Position numbers and translations under genes: made by a program. This document shows, one piece after another, positions 1 to 8,987 of a DNA stretch of 64,000 nt. How positions within the stretch are numbered: the stretch's first letter is position 1; each line of letters begins with the position of its first letter. The notes below the pieces were generated by a model that did not search any database, was not told where the DNA came from, and saw nothing but the letters and a program-made list of their open reading frames with translations. The DNA is from Acetobacter estunensis. Lineage in GTDB: Bacteria; Pseudomonadota; Alphaproteobacteria; Acetobacterales; Acetobacteraceae. The stretch is taken from NCBI RefSeq assembly GCF_019083805.1, contig NZ_JAHRDV010000014.1:20102-84101 (forward strand), read 5' to 3'.

Positions 1-701
1 GTCGCACTGATACGACCTGCCAGTTCAACAGCCGCAGCAGGCGTCATGCCCACCATCCGGGCCGTCACTCCGCGATGCGCAAATCCCCCCGCTGTCTCCA
101 CCGAGCGAATACGACCGCCTATGACGCCCAACCTGTGATGAACCGGTCCCTCCATCCCACCCGTAGCCGGGCCATATGGCAGAATCATTCCCCTGTCCGT
201 CACAGCAGGGTCGGGCGTCTCGAACACGAACGAGGCGACCACTCCTAGTGAAGGGACCGCCCGGGCGGACAGAGGAGCGTTGGCACTCCATGCGCCATGA
301 TCGATCAGAGGTCGGACATCGACGGCTTCCATGGCCTCTACTCCCCATAGGTCATGGATCATGCGCTCGAACGATGACGCTGCACTCCGCACGGAGGACA
401 ACCCACGATAACGCGGGCCGTCGGGCACAAGACTGGCCATCAAGGGACGCAATCTACTGTCCCCACCCGGAATGTTTTCACTGAACAGCGCATGGATGCG
501 GACGCCATCGCACCACAACCCCATGAAGGTTATGGGATCGTCACGCAGCCGTTCTACCAGTTCGTACCAGCCATCCTCATCTAGCTCGAATCGCCACGGC
601 GTGGATGTTTTTCCCCCGCTACGGATGAGGCGTCGCACTGACGGCCGCTCGTCCTCCCTCACGGGCAGAATCCCGCCAAACAGAATGGGAGGCAGACTCA
701 T
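1..701 (-). CDS. HyfG-like fused NuoC/NuoD (hydrogenase large-subunit-like) protein, 3' end outside window
   Basis: Partial gene; 233 codons are visible from ATG 701. The N-terminal half resembles the NuoC (30 kDa) domain, with ERMIHDLWG near residue 115 matching the family ERxxYDLFGI motif. The second half resembles the NuoD/HyfG large subunit: LPYGPATGGMEGPVHHRLG, then GGFAHRG. In group 4 hydrogenases the HRG motif is followed after about 18 residues by RVCGIC, which binds nickel. Here the visible text ends AGRISA, so Ser232 sits where the first Cys is expected. NuoD also lacks that Cys. The ATG overlaps the stop of the preceding gene (ATGA), so it is the last visible gene of a coupled operon. 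Family assignment is fairly sure; an actual hydrogenase activity is doubtful. The C-terminal ligand pair lies off the window. Confidence 0.75.
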   Translation of the reverse strand, partial: MSLPPILFGGILPVREDERPSVRRLIRSGGKTSTPWRFELDEDGWYELVERLRDDPITFMGLWCDGVRIHALFSENIPGGDSRLRPLMASLVPDGPRYRGLSSVRSAASSFERMIHDLWGVEAMEAVDVRPLIDHGAWSANAPLSARAVPSLGVVASFVFETPDPAVTDRGMILPYGPATGGMEGPVHHRLGVIGGRIRSVETAGGFAHRGVTARMVGMTPAAAVELAGRISA

Positions 702-1843
702 CCCGATGTCTCCGAGCCTATACGGGCGTGAAAGGACGGCAGGAAACGCAGGACCGGCTTCCAGGCTGGCGTCAGGGCAAGCACCAGCACCAGTCCGACT
801 GTTGGCCATATGGCCGAGAGAACCATCACGATCAGCAAGGTAGCGCCAAACACGGGCAGGCCCAGAAGGCCCGCCACCTTCCACTGTCCCCGCCCCTTCA
901 TGTCGCGCCATGGTCCGGCCAGCAGCGGTCCGAACAGAACCAGATCGACCAGAAGAGCCTCGCCGATCCCCACCGCAATGGCCGCCAGACCTATGCTAAC
1001 GAGAGTAAGGCTCGCAGCCTTCTCCCCAGAGACCACGCGCAGACGAAGGGACGCTGTCGCGACCGTCAGAAAACCCGCCACAATCATCAAAATGGAAAAC
1101 GCTTGGGCCGCCTCCATCGACTGAGGGGCTGCGGTCAGTAATGAACCCGTAATCAGTGCGGCCGCGGCAAGACGCAAAGCTTCTCCGCTGTTCACACGTT
1201 CAAGCATCGGGCTGGAACGCGAAGGCAAGCAGGCAGGCCAGAGGCCGCTTACCAGCATCATGCCAAATCCCGTCAGCAGTCCCGAAACTGTGGGATTGGG
1301 ATGCAGCAGCCCGGTCAACGCCAACAATGTGCCCGTCACATTTCGGCGCAGCATGTTCCATCCCACAAGCGCACGCCCCGCCCCGGTGTCCAGCAGAATG
1401 ACGGCCAGAACAGGCGCCGAAAGCAACATCGCCGCGCGGGCCACGGGCGCAGACAGCATCAACGCCAGCACAAGCAGGCCGGTCGTCCAGAACGGCACGG
1501 CGTCGCGTGACAGGAGCGCTCCCGCGTCCTCTCGTCGGGGCGGCGCAAAGCAGCGCGACACCAGAGAGGCATGCAGCACCACCGCTCCCGTCACCGCAAG
1601 CGAGGATTCCGTCATCCATCCCTGTTGCGTCGCGAAGCCATGTGTCTCCAACCACCACGCACAGGGAATATCGAACGCCATCAGAGCAAGACCAACCAGC
1701 GACAGATTGGGGGCAAGCTGGGACTGACGCTGCGCGCTCTCACCGCCTTCCCCGGCGCGTCCGACCAGCGCCGCCACGACCGTGCCCGCGAGAAACGGCC
1801 ATGCAAGACTGCAAAACAGAAGAATATTGGCGGCTATGAGCAT
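698..1843 (-). CDS. HyfF-like (NuoL/M/N family) membrane protein, short and divergent
   Basis: 381 residues and very hydrophobic, with about ten predicted membrane segments. By position (between HyfE-like and HyfG-like genes) and weak similarity it corresponds to HyfF, a proton-antiporter-like subunit usually of about 520 residues, so it is clearly shorter. The part that should hold the antiporter signature (Lys, then PxHxWLP) reads SGLWPACLPSRSS, in which I find neither the Lys nor the His. The start ATG 1843 overlaps the upstream stop (TGATG) and its end overlaps the next start (ATGA). A longer open frame extends upstream to 2476, but that part is the shadow of the neighbouring gene. Membrane role is certain; proton pumping is doubtful. 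Confidence 0.65.
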   Translation of the reverse strand: MLIAANILLFCSLAWPFLAGTVVAALVGRAGEGGESAQRQSQLAPNLSLVGLALMAFDIPCAWWLETHGFATQQGWMTESSLAVTGAVVLHASLVSRCFAPPRREDAGALLSRDAVPFWTTGLLVLALMLSAPVARAAMLLSAPVLAVILLDTGAGRALVGWNMLRRNVTGTLLALTGLLHPNPTVSGLLTGFGMMLVSGLWPACLPSRSSPMLERVNSGEALRLAAAALITGSLLTAAPQSMEAAQAFSILMIVAGFLTVATASLRLRVVSGEKAASLTLVSIGLAAIAVGIGEALLVDLVLFGPLLAGPWRDMKGRGQWKVAGLLGLPVFGATLLIVMVLSAIWPTVGLVLVLALTPAWKPVLRFLPSFHARIGSETSG

Positions 1844-2457
1844 CAGGTCATCTTTCCCCGGCGCGGAGCCTGTCTTTCCCGCAGAAGCGACAACCGCCGC
1901 GCAAGCCAGGTTCCAGCTCCCGCCACCAGAAGGACACACGCACCGACCAGCCACGCCATGGAGGGATCGGGAGTATTCACAGCACTCAACAGCACGCCAT
2001 CGCAGGCCATCAGCACCCCGGCAAGCTGGCGGCGAATGCCGGAACGAAGCGCCATTGTGGCAAGCCCGGCAAACGTCACGCCAAGTGCCACCGTCACAGC
2101 CGGAACGCTGACGGGCCTCACGAATTCGGGCAGCGAACCGGCAACAAACGAAACATCCCCGACAGGCACTGTAAGATTGGCAGCAACGAGCAGGAGAAGC
2201 GCCAGAATCAAGGCGGCCGCCTTTCGGGAAGGTGTTGAATCGTCTTCGTAACCTGCCAGCAAAACGACAGGGACTATGGCGACAGCAAGCGCCACGACAG
2301 CGGCAAAAACTACGGGCCAGGCCGAAGAAAACAGTCCTCCCTGACGTACGAAAACAATCGAGAGCGCCGTCAGCAGACCCACGAACGGCACAGCGGAAAG
2401 TCCCGCGATCAATGTGAGAAGCGCCGCAAATGGCAACAGTGCAAGGGCGAGAGTCAT
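1843..2457 (-). CDS. HyfE-like membrane subunit
   Basis: 204 residues with about six to seven hydrophobic segments. The C-terminal half, around VTVALGVTFAGLATMAL and GIRRQLAGVLMACDG, lines up with E. coli HyfE, where the corresponding text is LALGHFLLG...ILRQIFGYCLMENG. This part is related to NuoK. The conserved Glu of LMENG is replaced in LMACDG, although an Asp follows two positions later. The start overlaps the upstream HyfC-like stop by four bases (ATGA). Identification rests on length, topology, the short alignment and gene order; it is reasonably firm for the family, not for function. Confidence 0.65.
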   Translation of the reverse strand: MTLALALLPFAALLTLIAGLSAVPFVGLLTALSIVFVRQGGLFSSAWPVVFAAVVALAVAIVPVVLLAGYEDDSTPSRKAAALILALLLLVAANLTVPVGDVSFVAGSLPEFVRPVSVPAVTVALGVTFAGLATMALRSGIRRQLAGVLMACDGVLLSAVNTPDPSMAWLVGACVLLVAGAGTWLARRLSLLRERQAPRRGKMT

Positions 2458-3440
2458 GGCGGGCTTCCGCGCTCATTCATCGGGACAGAAGCCTCCGGCT
2501 GGACAGCAGAGGCCACTCCCAGACGCGTGGCCGTCATGAGTTGGAAACCGACAAGCGCCAGCAGAAGGGCCGCCGCAGCCCGCAGCCGCATCGCGGCAAC
2601 GGGGGCGATCACAATCGCACGGCCAGCAGCCAGAAGCAGCGAGAAGGCAGCAGCTCTTCCCACCCAACACAGCAACGCTAACGCAAGGCCACCAAACGAC
2701 GGCACTTCCTCATGAAAAGCCAGCAGTCCTGCCGGCCATATCAGATCCGTCGCCAAAGTGATCCACGCCAGAGTCATCACGTCCTCTGCCAGCATCAGCA
2801 GAGCCGCGTCCGCCCCCAAACCTTCCAGCCCTCGCTCTTCGCGATTCCGGACTGCGAACATAAGGATCACGCCGCCCGCAAGCACGAGCGGCGCATCCTT
2901 TCCAAACGGATTGCCTCCAGCGGCTTCAGCCAGAACAGAAGCGAGAGCGGTCGTGGCTCCAGAACTGAACAGGAGCGCAACCAGCAGCAGGAACGCGGGT
3001 AGAAGCATCACCTCTCCCACCACGCGACCAAAAGCCCACAATGTGTCCGCCGCTGGACGATCAAGTGCAGGAAGTCGTGTGGCAAGTCGTGCAAATGCCA
3101 GAAGAAGACCGACCAGCACCACGTCCGACCACGGAGCGGTCACAAGATTGACGGTAAAGGCCGGAAGCAGCAGCGATGCCGTGAGAGCTGCTCCCAGCGC
3201 GACCGGTGCTGCGATCCGGGCCACCATTTCCCGTGATAAGGGCGGCAAACCACTCTGAGACAAGGAAACCGGCTGCGACCAGAACCGTCCTAGCATGAAA
3301 ACATGACGCAGAATGGGCGGCGCGGGCTGACCGCTCAAGCGCGCTCCGAACGATGCCCGCAGTCCCGCGCAAAGCGGCGCGAGACAGAGCACGAGCAGCA
3401 GTTGAAGCAGGGTCAGAAGAACGCTCCAGAAGAGAGTCAT
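2454..3440 (-). CDS. HyfC-like (NuoH family) membrane subunit
   Basis: 328 residues and multi-spanning. HyfC/HycD of E. coli are about 320 residues and anchor the hydrophilic arm of the complex. The segment LILMFAVRN...GADAALLMLAEDVM aligns with the HyfC stretch ALAEAGRIPVDNPATHLELTMVHEAMV, so the order of loop and helix is kept, but the proline-rich loop and the HE pair have changed. I chose ATG 3440 because it overlaps the HyfB-like stop (TCATGA); the open frame extends further up only as a shadow. It is part of the five-gene chain of overlapping starts and stops. Confidence 0.65.
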   Translation of the reverse strand: MTLFWSVLLTLLQLLLVLCLAPLCAGLRASFGARLSGQPAPPILRHVFMLGRFWSQPVSLSQSGLPPLSREMVARIAAPVALGAALTASLLLPAFTVNLVTAPWSDVVLVGLLLAFARLATRLPALDRPAADTLWAFGRVVGEVMLLPAFLLLVALLFSSGATTALASVLAEAAGGNPFGKDAPLVLAGGVILMFAVRNREERGLEGLGADAALLMLAEDVMTLAWITLATDLIWPAGLLAFHEEVPSFGGLALALLCWVGRAAAFSLLLAAGRAIVIAPVAAMRLRAAAALLLALVGFQLMTATRLGVASAVQPEASVPMNERGSPP

Positions 3441-5158
3441 GACCACCAGGCCGCCAGACAGAGCACGACAGCCACCAGCGCCAGAACGATCCCGGATGCC
3501 TGTGTGCCATCTCCCCACATGCGGCGCATCCTTCGCCACAGATGACGGGACAAAGGCATCCATCGCCCCATTTTCCGCCATTTTGGCAAGCGCTCAAGCC
3601 GAAACACCGTTCGCAAAACGGAGATAGCGAGGTCTGTCCCCGGCCAGAGAAGCGGCTCTCCAAAAGGCGAGACAGGAGAGCGCACAACCAGTCCCCCCAG
3701 CCAAGGCGATGCCGCCCCCTCCTCATGGCCACCAAACGGTGATGGGCGAACGGCTGTCGTGTGAGCAAGCCGCGTCTCATGACGTACCTGCACCAGTCTC
3801 ACAGCCGCGATCAGGACAAAAAGCAGCGCCATGAAGCCTGATGGAAGCAGGAAGGACAATCCGTCCGGCGCTCCCATTGTGAAGATGGAGGGTTTTTCCT
3901 TACCTTCCACCGATGCGGCCGCAAGCCAACGAACGAGACCGGGCACAAGAGAAAGAGAGAAAGCGCAGCCTGCGGCCAGAGCCACAGGCATCAACGCAAA
4001 CCATGACGCGTCGGGACAGACGGACATACGCGGACATCTCGCTCCCCCCATCAGAACCAGCATACCCAGTCGCAGCACCACGAAAGCCACCAGCGCCACC
4101 ACAAGACCCAGCGCCAGCAGGAAAGCCAGCGACGGAAGGGCCGCCGTGAATCCATCAGGCAGAAGACCGAGGGCACTTTCGATCAGCATCCACAGCACGA
4201 CAAAACCACCCGTGGGCGGCAGAAGCAGCAAGCCCGCGAGCGTGGCGGCAAACATGGCCGCCAGCCGTGGCGCAAAACCAATCATCCCTCCCATCTCGCC
4301 CAGACGGTCGGAACCAGTTGCCTCACGCACCAGCGCCGAGGTCGCGAGAAAGGCGGCGGCTGCGGGCCACAACACCATGAAGTCAAGGATCAGAGTGGTT
4401 TGGGCCGCATGCGCTGTCAGGGCCGAACCACTGTCATGGGCCAGACCGAACAGCGCCAATATCATAGCCCCTATCAGCGCTGGAAGCATGGCCAATCCGG
4501 TGACAGCCTGCCCAAACTCCGACGTTGCAAGGGCGCGCCAGAGCCGAAGGGCCGCCAGCCCAATGCCCAGCGCCAGCAGAACGAACGCGGCGCCGGACTG
4601 ACCAAGTGGCGCGGTCACCACCTGCGTGCGGATCAGCAGCAACAGGCCGCAGCCTGCATCCACCAATGGTGCGAGAGTAAACTCCGGTACCGCGCGGGCT
4701 TCGGAAAGCAGGCAGGCCAATGTGGCGATGAGCATCAACCCATCGCCTTTCCCACTCACACTCGCGCCACAGGCCGCCGCAAAGAAGAACGCCCGCGCCA
4801 TACCCCGCGCACCGCCCCTCCGATCGGAAAGCGTCAGCAGCAACGCGCAGCAACCACTGCCCATCAGAACGAAAGGCTGATCGGCCAAAGCTGCCAGACA
4901 CGCTGCACCGCAGGCCAGCGATATCCGTCGCCCTGGCACCGCTGGATTTTCCGCGCACAGACCGGTCATGGCGAAAGCAAAAAAGAAAATCGCCTGAACT
5001 GTATTGAACGCCAACCCCGGCAACTGAGAACGAGCCGGACTGCCGCTCCACGGCAAAAGTCCAAGCGCCAACAAGGCGCCCAGCAACCACGCGCCCTGAG
5101 CAATCTGTGTCTGCCGATCAGGCGGCAGGCGCGTCCAGCGTCCGGGCAGCAGCGGCAA
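3437..5158 (-). CDS. HyfB-like (NuoL/M/N family) membrane protein
   Basis: About 573 residues, with more than a dozen hydrophobic stretches, placed first in the hyf-like operon as hyfB is in E. coli. HyfB there is 672 residues. The conserved helix WEVMxLxSYFLV is represented by FVLMGSGCCALLLTLSD, without the Glu. The KxFGxxFLGxxR loop appears as VLRLGMLVLMGGARCPR. The start is uncertain: there is no ATG, TTG 5158 is the first usual start, and the frame stays open another 75 bases upstream with a hydrophobic stretch (VILIFVLLLPILVACG) that could belong to the protein. Same strand as parC, whose stop is about 100 bases upstream. Confidence 0.65.
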   Translation of the reverse strand: MPLLPGRWTRLPPDRQTQIAQGAWLLGALLALGLLPWSGSPARSQLPGLAFNTVQAIFFFAFAMTGLCAENPAVPGRRISLACGAACLAALADQPFVLMGSGCCALLLTLSDRRGGARGMARAFFFAAACGASVSGKGDGLMLIATLACLLSEARAVPEFTLAPLVDAGCGLLLLIRTQVVTAPLGQSGAAFVLLALGIGLAALRLWRALATSEFGQAVTGLAMLPALIGAMILALFGLAHDSGSALTAHAAQTTLILDFMVLWPAAAAFLATSALVREATGSDRLGEMGGMIGFAPRLAAMFAATLAGLLLLPPTGGFVVLWMLIESALGLLPDGFTAALPSLAFLLALGLVVALVAFVVLRLGMLVLMGGARCPRMSVCPDASWFALMPVALAAGCAFSLSLVPGLVRWLAAASVEGKEKPSIFTMGAPDGLSFLLPSGFMALLFVLIAAVRLVQVRHETRLAHTTAVRPSPFGGHEEGAASPWLGGLVVRSPVSPFGEPLLWPGTDLAISVLRTVFRLERLPKWRKMGRWMPLSRHLWRRMRRMWGDGTQASGIVLALVAVVLCLAAWWS

Positions 5159-5255
5159 GCCGCACGCGACAAGGATCGGCAGAAGAAGGACAAATATCAG
5201 GATGACACAACGTCCCGGCTGGCTGTCAGCTCGTTATGGCGCACGACCCGCACGC

Positions 5256-7475
5256 TCAGGCTTTGCGCAGCGCCCATGGTGGAGCAGCCTTGCCTGAAGC
5301 GGCACGTTTGCCAACCCATGCTTCCAGATCGGCCATGGACCGGGGGCGCACGGCACCCGGCCAGATCAGACCCTCCGCCTGCGTAAAGACGACAGCCTGC
5401 TTCAGCCCAAGTTTCTTTCCACCATCGGGGTATTTCTGAAGCGCCACTCCCAATCCGCGCGCCATGACGGGAAGCTGCTCAAGGGGGAAGATCAGAAGCC
5501 GCCTGTCTCCTCCCAGAACTGCCACATAATCCCCTTCCGCCGGAATACACAGCTTCGCGCTCTCGTCTCCCTTGAGGTTGAGAACCTGCTTGCCGCTGCG
5601 CTTCTCCGCTGCGAAATCGGAATCCGCCACGATCATGCCTCGTCCCACATCGGACGCGACGAGCCGCTTTCCCTCCGGCTCGATGACGAAAACCGACAGA
5701 ATGTCTTCCTCATTGGCCAGATCCATGAGCAGACGCACGGGCTGCCCATCTCCTCGACCGCGCGGAAGATCGGCCGCATTGATCGTAAAGGCGCGTCCAT
5801 CGGTGGCGAAGAAGCACAGCCGGTCCGTGCTCTGGCAAGGCAGCGCCATACGCAGGGAATCGCTCTCCTTGAACTTCAGGCCGGCGGTGTCGATGCCGTG
5901 CCCCTTCATGGCGCGAACCCATCCCTTCTCGGAGAGCACCATCGTCAGGGGCTCACGCTCGACCAACGTGGCGGCTGACAGGTCGATCTGCGGAGGCGGC
6001 GCACCCAACGTGCTGCGACGCGTGCCCAGTGGGCCGCCACCAAACGCCTTGCCAATTTCCTTCACTTCGGTCGCAATTCGCTTCCAGCGCAAAGCCTCAT
6101 CGCCCAGAAGTGCTCGCAGTTCATCGCGTTCCGCTGAGAGGGCCGTGTGCTCCTTGCGGATTTCGAGTTCCTCAAGTTTGCGCAGGCTGCGCAGCCGCAT
6201 GTTCAGAACGGCCTCGGCCTGCACATCGGACAGAGCGAAGGTCTGCATCAGGCTTGCCTTGGCGTCATCCTCTTCACGGATGATGCGGATCACTTCATCG
6301 AGGTTGAGATAGACCGCGAGGAACCCTTCGAGGATTTCCAGCCGTCGCTCCACTGCCGTCAGTCTGTGAACACTTCGGCGCTCCAGCACGATTTTGCGGT
6401 GATCGAGCCACGCCAGCAACACGTCGCGCAAATTGAGCACGCCCGGCGTCCTGTCAGGACCGATGACGTTCATGTTCAGAGAGAAACGGCTTTCAAGCTG
6501 TGTCGCCTTGAACAGCGTTTCCATGAGCACTTCCGGCTCAACGGCGCGGGATCGGGGCTCAAGAATCAAACGGATGTCAGTGGAACTTTCATCGCGAATG
6601 TCCGCCAGCAGCGGCAGCTTCTTCTGCACCAGAAGGTCCGCGATCTGCTCGATCAGCCGCGCCTTCTGCACCTGATACGGAATTTCGGTGACCACCACCT
6701 GCCATGTGCCGAAACGACCGGGTTCCGTTGTCCAACGCGCCCGGATGCGAAAGCCTCCGCGCCCAGTCTCGTAAGCCCTGAGAATGGCATCGGCGTCCTC
6801 AACAATAATGCCGCCGGTTGGAAAATCCGGACCCGGCATATGGCGCAGCAGATCCGGGATGGGCGTGTTCCGATCACGGATAAGAAGAGCGGCCGCCGCA
6901 CAGATTTCGCCCGCATTGTGCGGCGGAATGGACGTTGCCATGCCCACGGCGATACCCGCGGCACCATTGGCCAGAAGATTCGGGAAGGCGGCAGGCAACA
7001 CGACAGGCTCGGCGTCTTCGCCATCATAGGTCGGGCGGAAATCGACGGCATCGTCATTGATGCCTTCCAGCAGCGCCTGCGCCACCTTCGTCAGCCGGGA
7101 TTCGGTGTAACGCATCGCAGCCGCGTTATCGCCGTCCACGGAACCGAAATTGCCCTGTCCCTCTACGAGAGGAAAGCGGACAGCGAAGTCCTGAGCCAGA
7201 CGTACGAGGGCCTCATAAACCGAAGCATCGCCGTGAGGATGGTATTTACCGATCACGTCACCGACGACACGTGCACACTTTTTAAACCCAGACGTCGGAT
7301 CAAGGCGGAGCTGGTGCATGGCATAGACGAGACGTCTGTGCACCGGTTTCAGACCGTCCCGCACATCCGGCAACGAGCGGGACATGATGGTGGACAGTGC
7401 GTACGCCAGATACCGCTCGCTCAATGCATCCGTGAGCCGCGTGTCCTCGATATGGCCTTCGAACGTGTCACTCAT
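5256..7475 (-). CDS. parC: DNA topoisomerase IV subunit A
   Basis: 739 residues. ParC pairs with ParE to unlink daughter chromosomes. The N-terminal breakage-reunion domain is clear: [19 protein letters not shown] near residue 40, [18 protein letters not shown] near 70, and [10 protein letters not shown] with the catalytic Tyr near 125. The C-terminal beta-pinwheel part is about 250 residues. The length fits alphaproteobacterial ParC rather than GyrA (near 900), and I do not see the GyrA box QRRGGKG. Start ATG 7475 has a strong Shine-Dalgarno (GGAGGA) about nine bases upstream; the longer frame to 7631 lacks support. It is followed closely on the same strand by the hyf-like operon. Confidence 0.93.
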   Translation of the reverse strand: MSDTFEGHIEDTRLTDALSERYLAYALSTIMSRSLPDVRDGLKPVHRRLVYAMHQLRLDPTSGFKKCARVVGDVIGKYHPHGDASVYEALVRLAQDFAVRFPLVEGQGNFGSVDGDNAAAMRYTESRLTKVAQALLEGINDDAVDFRPTYDGEDAEPVVLPAAFPNLLANGAAGIAVGMATSIPPHNAGEICAAAALLIRDRNTPIPDLLRHMPGPDFPTGGIIVEDADAILRAYETGRGGFRIRARWTTEPGRFGTWQVVVTEIPYQVQKARLIEQIADLLVQKKLPLLADIRDESSTDIRLILEPRSRAVEPEVLMETLFKATQLESRFSLNMNVIGPDRTPGVLNLRDVLLAWLDHRKIVLERRSVHRLTAVERRLEILEGFLAVYLNLDEVIRIIREEDDAKASLMQTFALSDVQAEAVLNMRLRSLRKLEELEIRKEHTALSAERDELRALLGDEALRWKRIATEVKEIGKAFGGGPLGTRRSTLGAPPPQIDLSAATLVEREPLTMVLSEKGWVRAMKGHGIDTAGLKFKESDSLRMALPCQSTDRLCFFATDGRAFTINAADLPRGRGDGQPVRLLMDLANEEDILSVFVIEPEGKRLVASDVGRGMIVADSDFAAEKRSGKQVLNLKGDESAKLCIPAEGDYVAVLGGDRRLLIFPLEQLPVMARGLGVALQKYPDGGKKLGLKQAVVFTQAEGLIWPGAVRPRSMADLEAWVGKRAASGKAAPPWALRKA

Positions 7476-7521
7476 GTCCCGTGTCCTCCGTCGTGTGCAC
7501 CCAATAACGGAGAGACACGCT

Positions 7522-7974
7522 TTGGCCAACGTCCCGACCCGCGTTCGATGCGGATTGCCACTTCGCCTCGCCCCGCTTGCCATCCTCATTGGCACGCTGT
7601 CGGCCTGCTCCCCGGCCGACCGATTTCTCAAAGCGGGCGATCAGTTGGCCATGAGCGGCTTCACCGCGCACTATGCCAACACCACGGCCCGTTATGAAAT
7701 GATGAACCTACTGCCTGCGGGCGTAATGACCTATCGCCCGACCACATCCGGCCCGGTCTATCTCTATGCTGACCGCATCGGCTGCGGATGTGTCTACATG
7801 GGCAGTCAGTCCGCGTTTATCGACTACACCCGCCACACGCTCGAACCCGTTCCCTCCCAGCCCGCCATGACGGCTGAAATCAATCAGCATCCCGGTTGGG
7901 ACTGGAGCGTGTGGTCCGCCAATGCCGATCCGGGCCCGAACCAGCCAAAGCATGTCATCGGAGCCGAATGGTAA
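7522..7974 (+). CDS. Small secreted lipoprotein, function unknown
   Basis: 150 residues from TTG 7522, which has a GGAG ribosome site nine bases upstream. Upstream in-frame ATGs would overlap the divergent parC start. The N-terminus is a typical lipoprotein signal: Arg-rich n-region, hydrophobic [11 protein letters not shown] and lipobox LSAC at about residue 29. The mature part has many Tyr and Trp, with a [10 protein letters not shown] motif and a C-terminal [19 protein letters not shown] do not recognise a named family. It is divergent from parC and convergent with the LysR gene. Lipid anchoring is well supported; the role is unknown. Confidence 0.7.
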   Translation: MANVPTRVRCGLPLRLAPLAILIGTLSACSPADRFLKAGDQLAMSGFTAHYANTTARYEMMNLLPAGVMTYRPTTSGPVYLYADRIGCGCVYMGSQSAFIDYTRHTLEPVPSQPAMTAEINQHPGWDWSVWSANADPGPNQPKHVIGAEW

Positions 7975-8004
7975 GAAACGCCACTAGAGCGCCTCTCCTG
8001 CAGC

Positions 8005-8889
8005 CTATCGTCCCGCCTGATATTCTTCCATGAGGTCGAGAAACGCATCGGTCGCTTTGCTGCAATAACGCTCCTTGTGCCGCAGACCGAAGAAAACGCG
8101 CGGCCCAAATTCGAGTGGCGCAGCATGCAGCCGTCCTGCCACCAAGGCTGGCTGGACCACCAACGCAGACAGGGCGGCAATGCCCGCGCCCGATTCGACG
8201 GCTGTGCGCACCGCCTCGTTCGATGGCAGCACAAGGACATCGTGCAGATCATCCGGATCGACACCGATTTTGCGCAAGCTTTCATCAAGTGTGGACCGGG
8301 TGCCAGACCCCGGTTCGCGCGTGACCCAGTGCGCCTTCCGTAACCACGCCGCGTTAATCTCTCTCTTCCCGAACGGCTCTGAGCCGACCAGAAGCAGGCG
8401 ATCCTCCCCAACCGGCCAGTGAGCCAATGTTGGGTCATCGACCTTTCCTTCCACAAATCCCAGATCAGCTTCGCCGGCATGCACTTTCGCAGCCGTCTGC
8501 TGCGTGTTGCCGATAGACAGTTCCATTCCCAGCAAAGGGTAACGCTTACGAAAGAGCGCAAAAATGGGCGGAAGCCAGTAGGCCGCAATGGTCTGGCTGG
8601 CCACGACCCGCAAAGTTCCACGCCGCAGGCCACCCAACTCGTCCAGCACGTTTTCGGCGGCTGAAGCCCGTGCCAGCACAGCTCGTGCCTCATCCAGAAA
8701 CAATCGGCCCGCCTCGCTCAGACTGATACCGCGTCCAACACGATGGAACAGCCGGATGCCATGCCGTTCCTCAAGTGCTGAAATGGCCGCCGAAACTGCG
8801 GATTGCGTGATGTTCAGCGCACGGGCCGCAGCCGTCATATGCTCACGCTCGGCCACCGCCACGAAAATGCGAAGCTGTTCAAGGGTCAT
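8005..8889 (-). CDS. LysR-family transcriptional regulator (CysB/YeiE-like)
   Basis: 294 residues from ATG 8889 (TTG 8901 is a possible longer start). The N-terminal winged helix-turn-helix is textbook LysR: LEQLRIFVAVAEREHMTAAA, LNITQSAVSAAISALEE and GIRLFHRVGRG. The rest is the substrate-binding-like effector domain. It is divergent from a YeiH-type transporter gene. LysR regulators beside such transporters (YeiE in E. coli) usually control them, often in response to sulfur or anion stress; that link is inference here. An ATTGAT-N13-ATCAAT inverted repeat lies in the shared promoter. Confidence 0.88.
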   Translation of the reverse strand: MTLEQLRIFVAVAEREHMTAAARALNITQSAVSAAISALEERHGIRLFHRVGRGISLSEAGRLFLDEARAVLARASAAENVLDELGGLRRGTLRVVASQTIAAYWLPPIFALFRKRYPLLGMELSIGNTQQTAAKVHAGEADLGFVEGKVDDPTLAHWPVGEDRLLLVGSEPFGKREINAAWLRKAHWVTREPGSGTRSTLDESLRKIGVDPDDLHDVLVLPSNEAVRTAVESGAGIAALSALVVQPALVAGRLHAAPLEFGPRVFFGLRHKERYCSKATDAFLDLMEEYQAGR

Positions 8890-8944
8890 GCTTCCAATCA
8901 ATCACAAAATACGATCAGAATGACCATTACAATGCGTTGGAGAG

Positions 8945-8969
8945 ATTGATTGCAAGCGCCTAGATCAAT
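8945..8969. promoter_or_regulatory. Candidate LysR operator (ATTGAT-N13-ATCAAT)
   Basis: A perfect 6-base inverted repeat with a 13-base spacer, in the 98-base gap between the divergent LysR gene and the YeiH-type gene. The LysR T-N11-A core can be fitted inside it. Position and symmetry suggest the autoregulatory site. Confidence 0.5.
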
Positions 8970-8987
8970 GGACGGGAGGACACCGTC

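Noticed and set aside
698..2476. 592-codon frame covering two genes at the left edge
   Set aside because: Its first 211 codons are a shadow of the HyfE-like gene; only the part from 1843 has the right composition and overlap.
6147..7697. 516-codon open frame on the plus strand
   Set aside because: It lies antisense to parC, has no domain features and the composition of a shadow of high-GC coding DNA.
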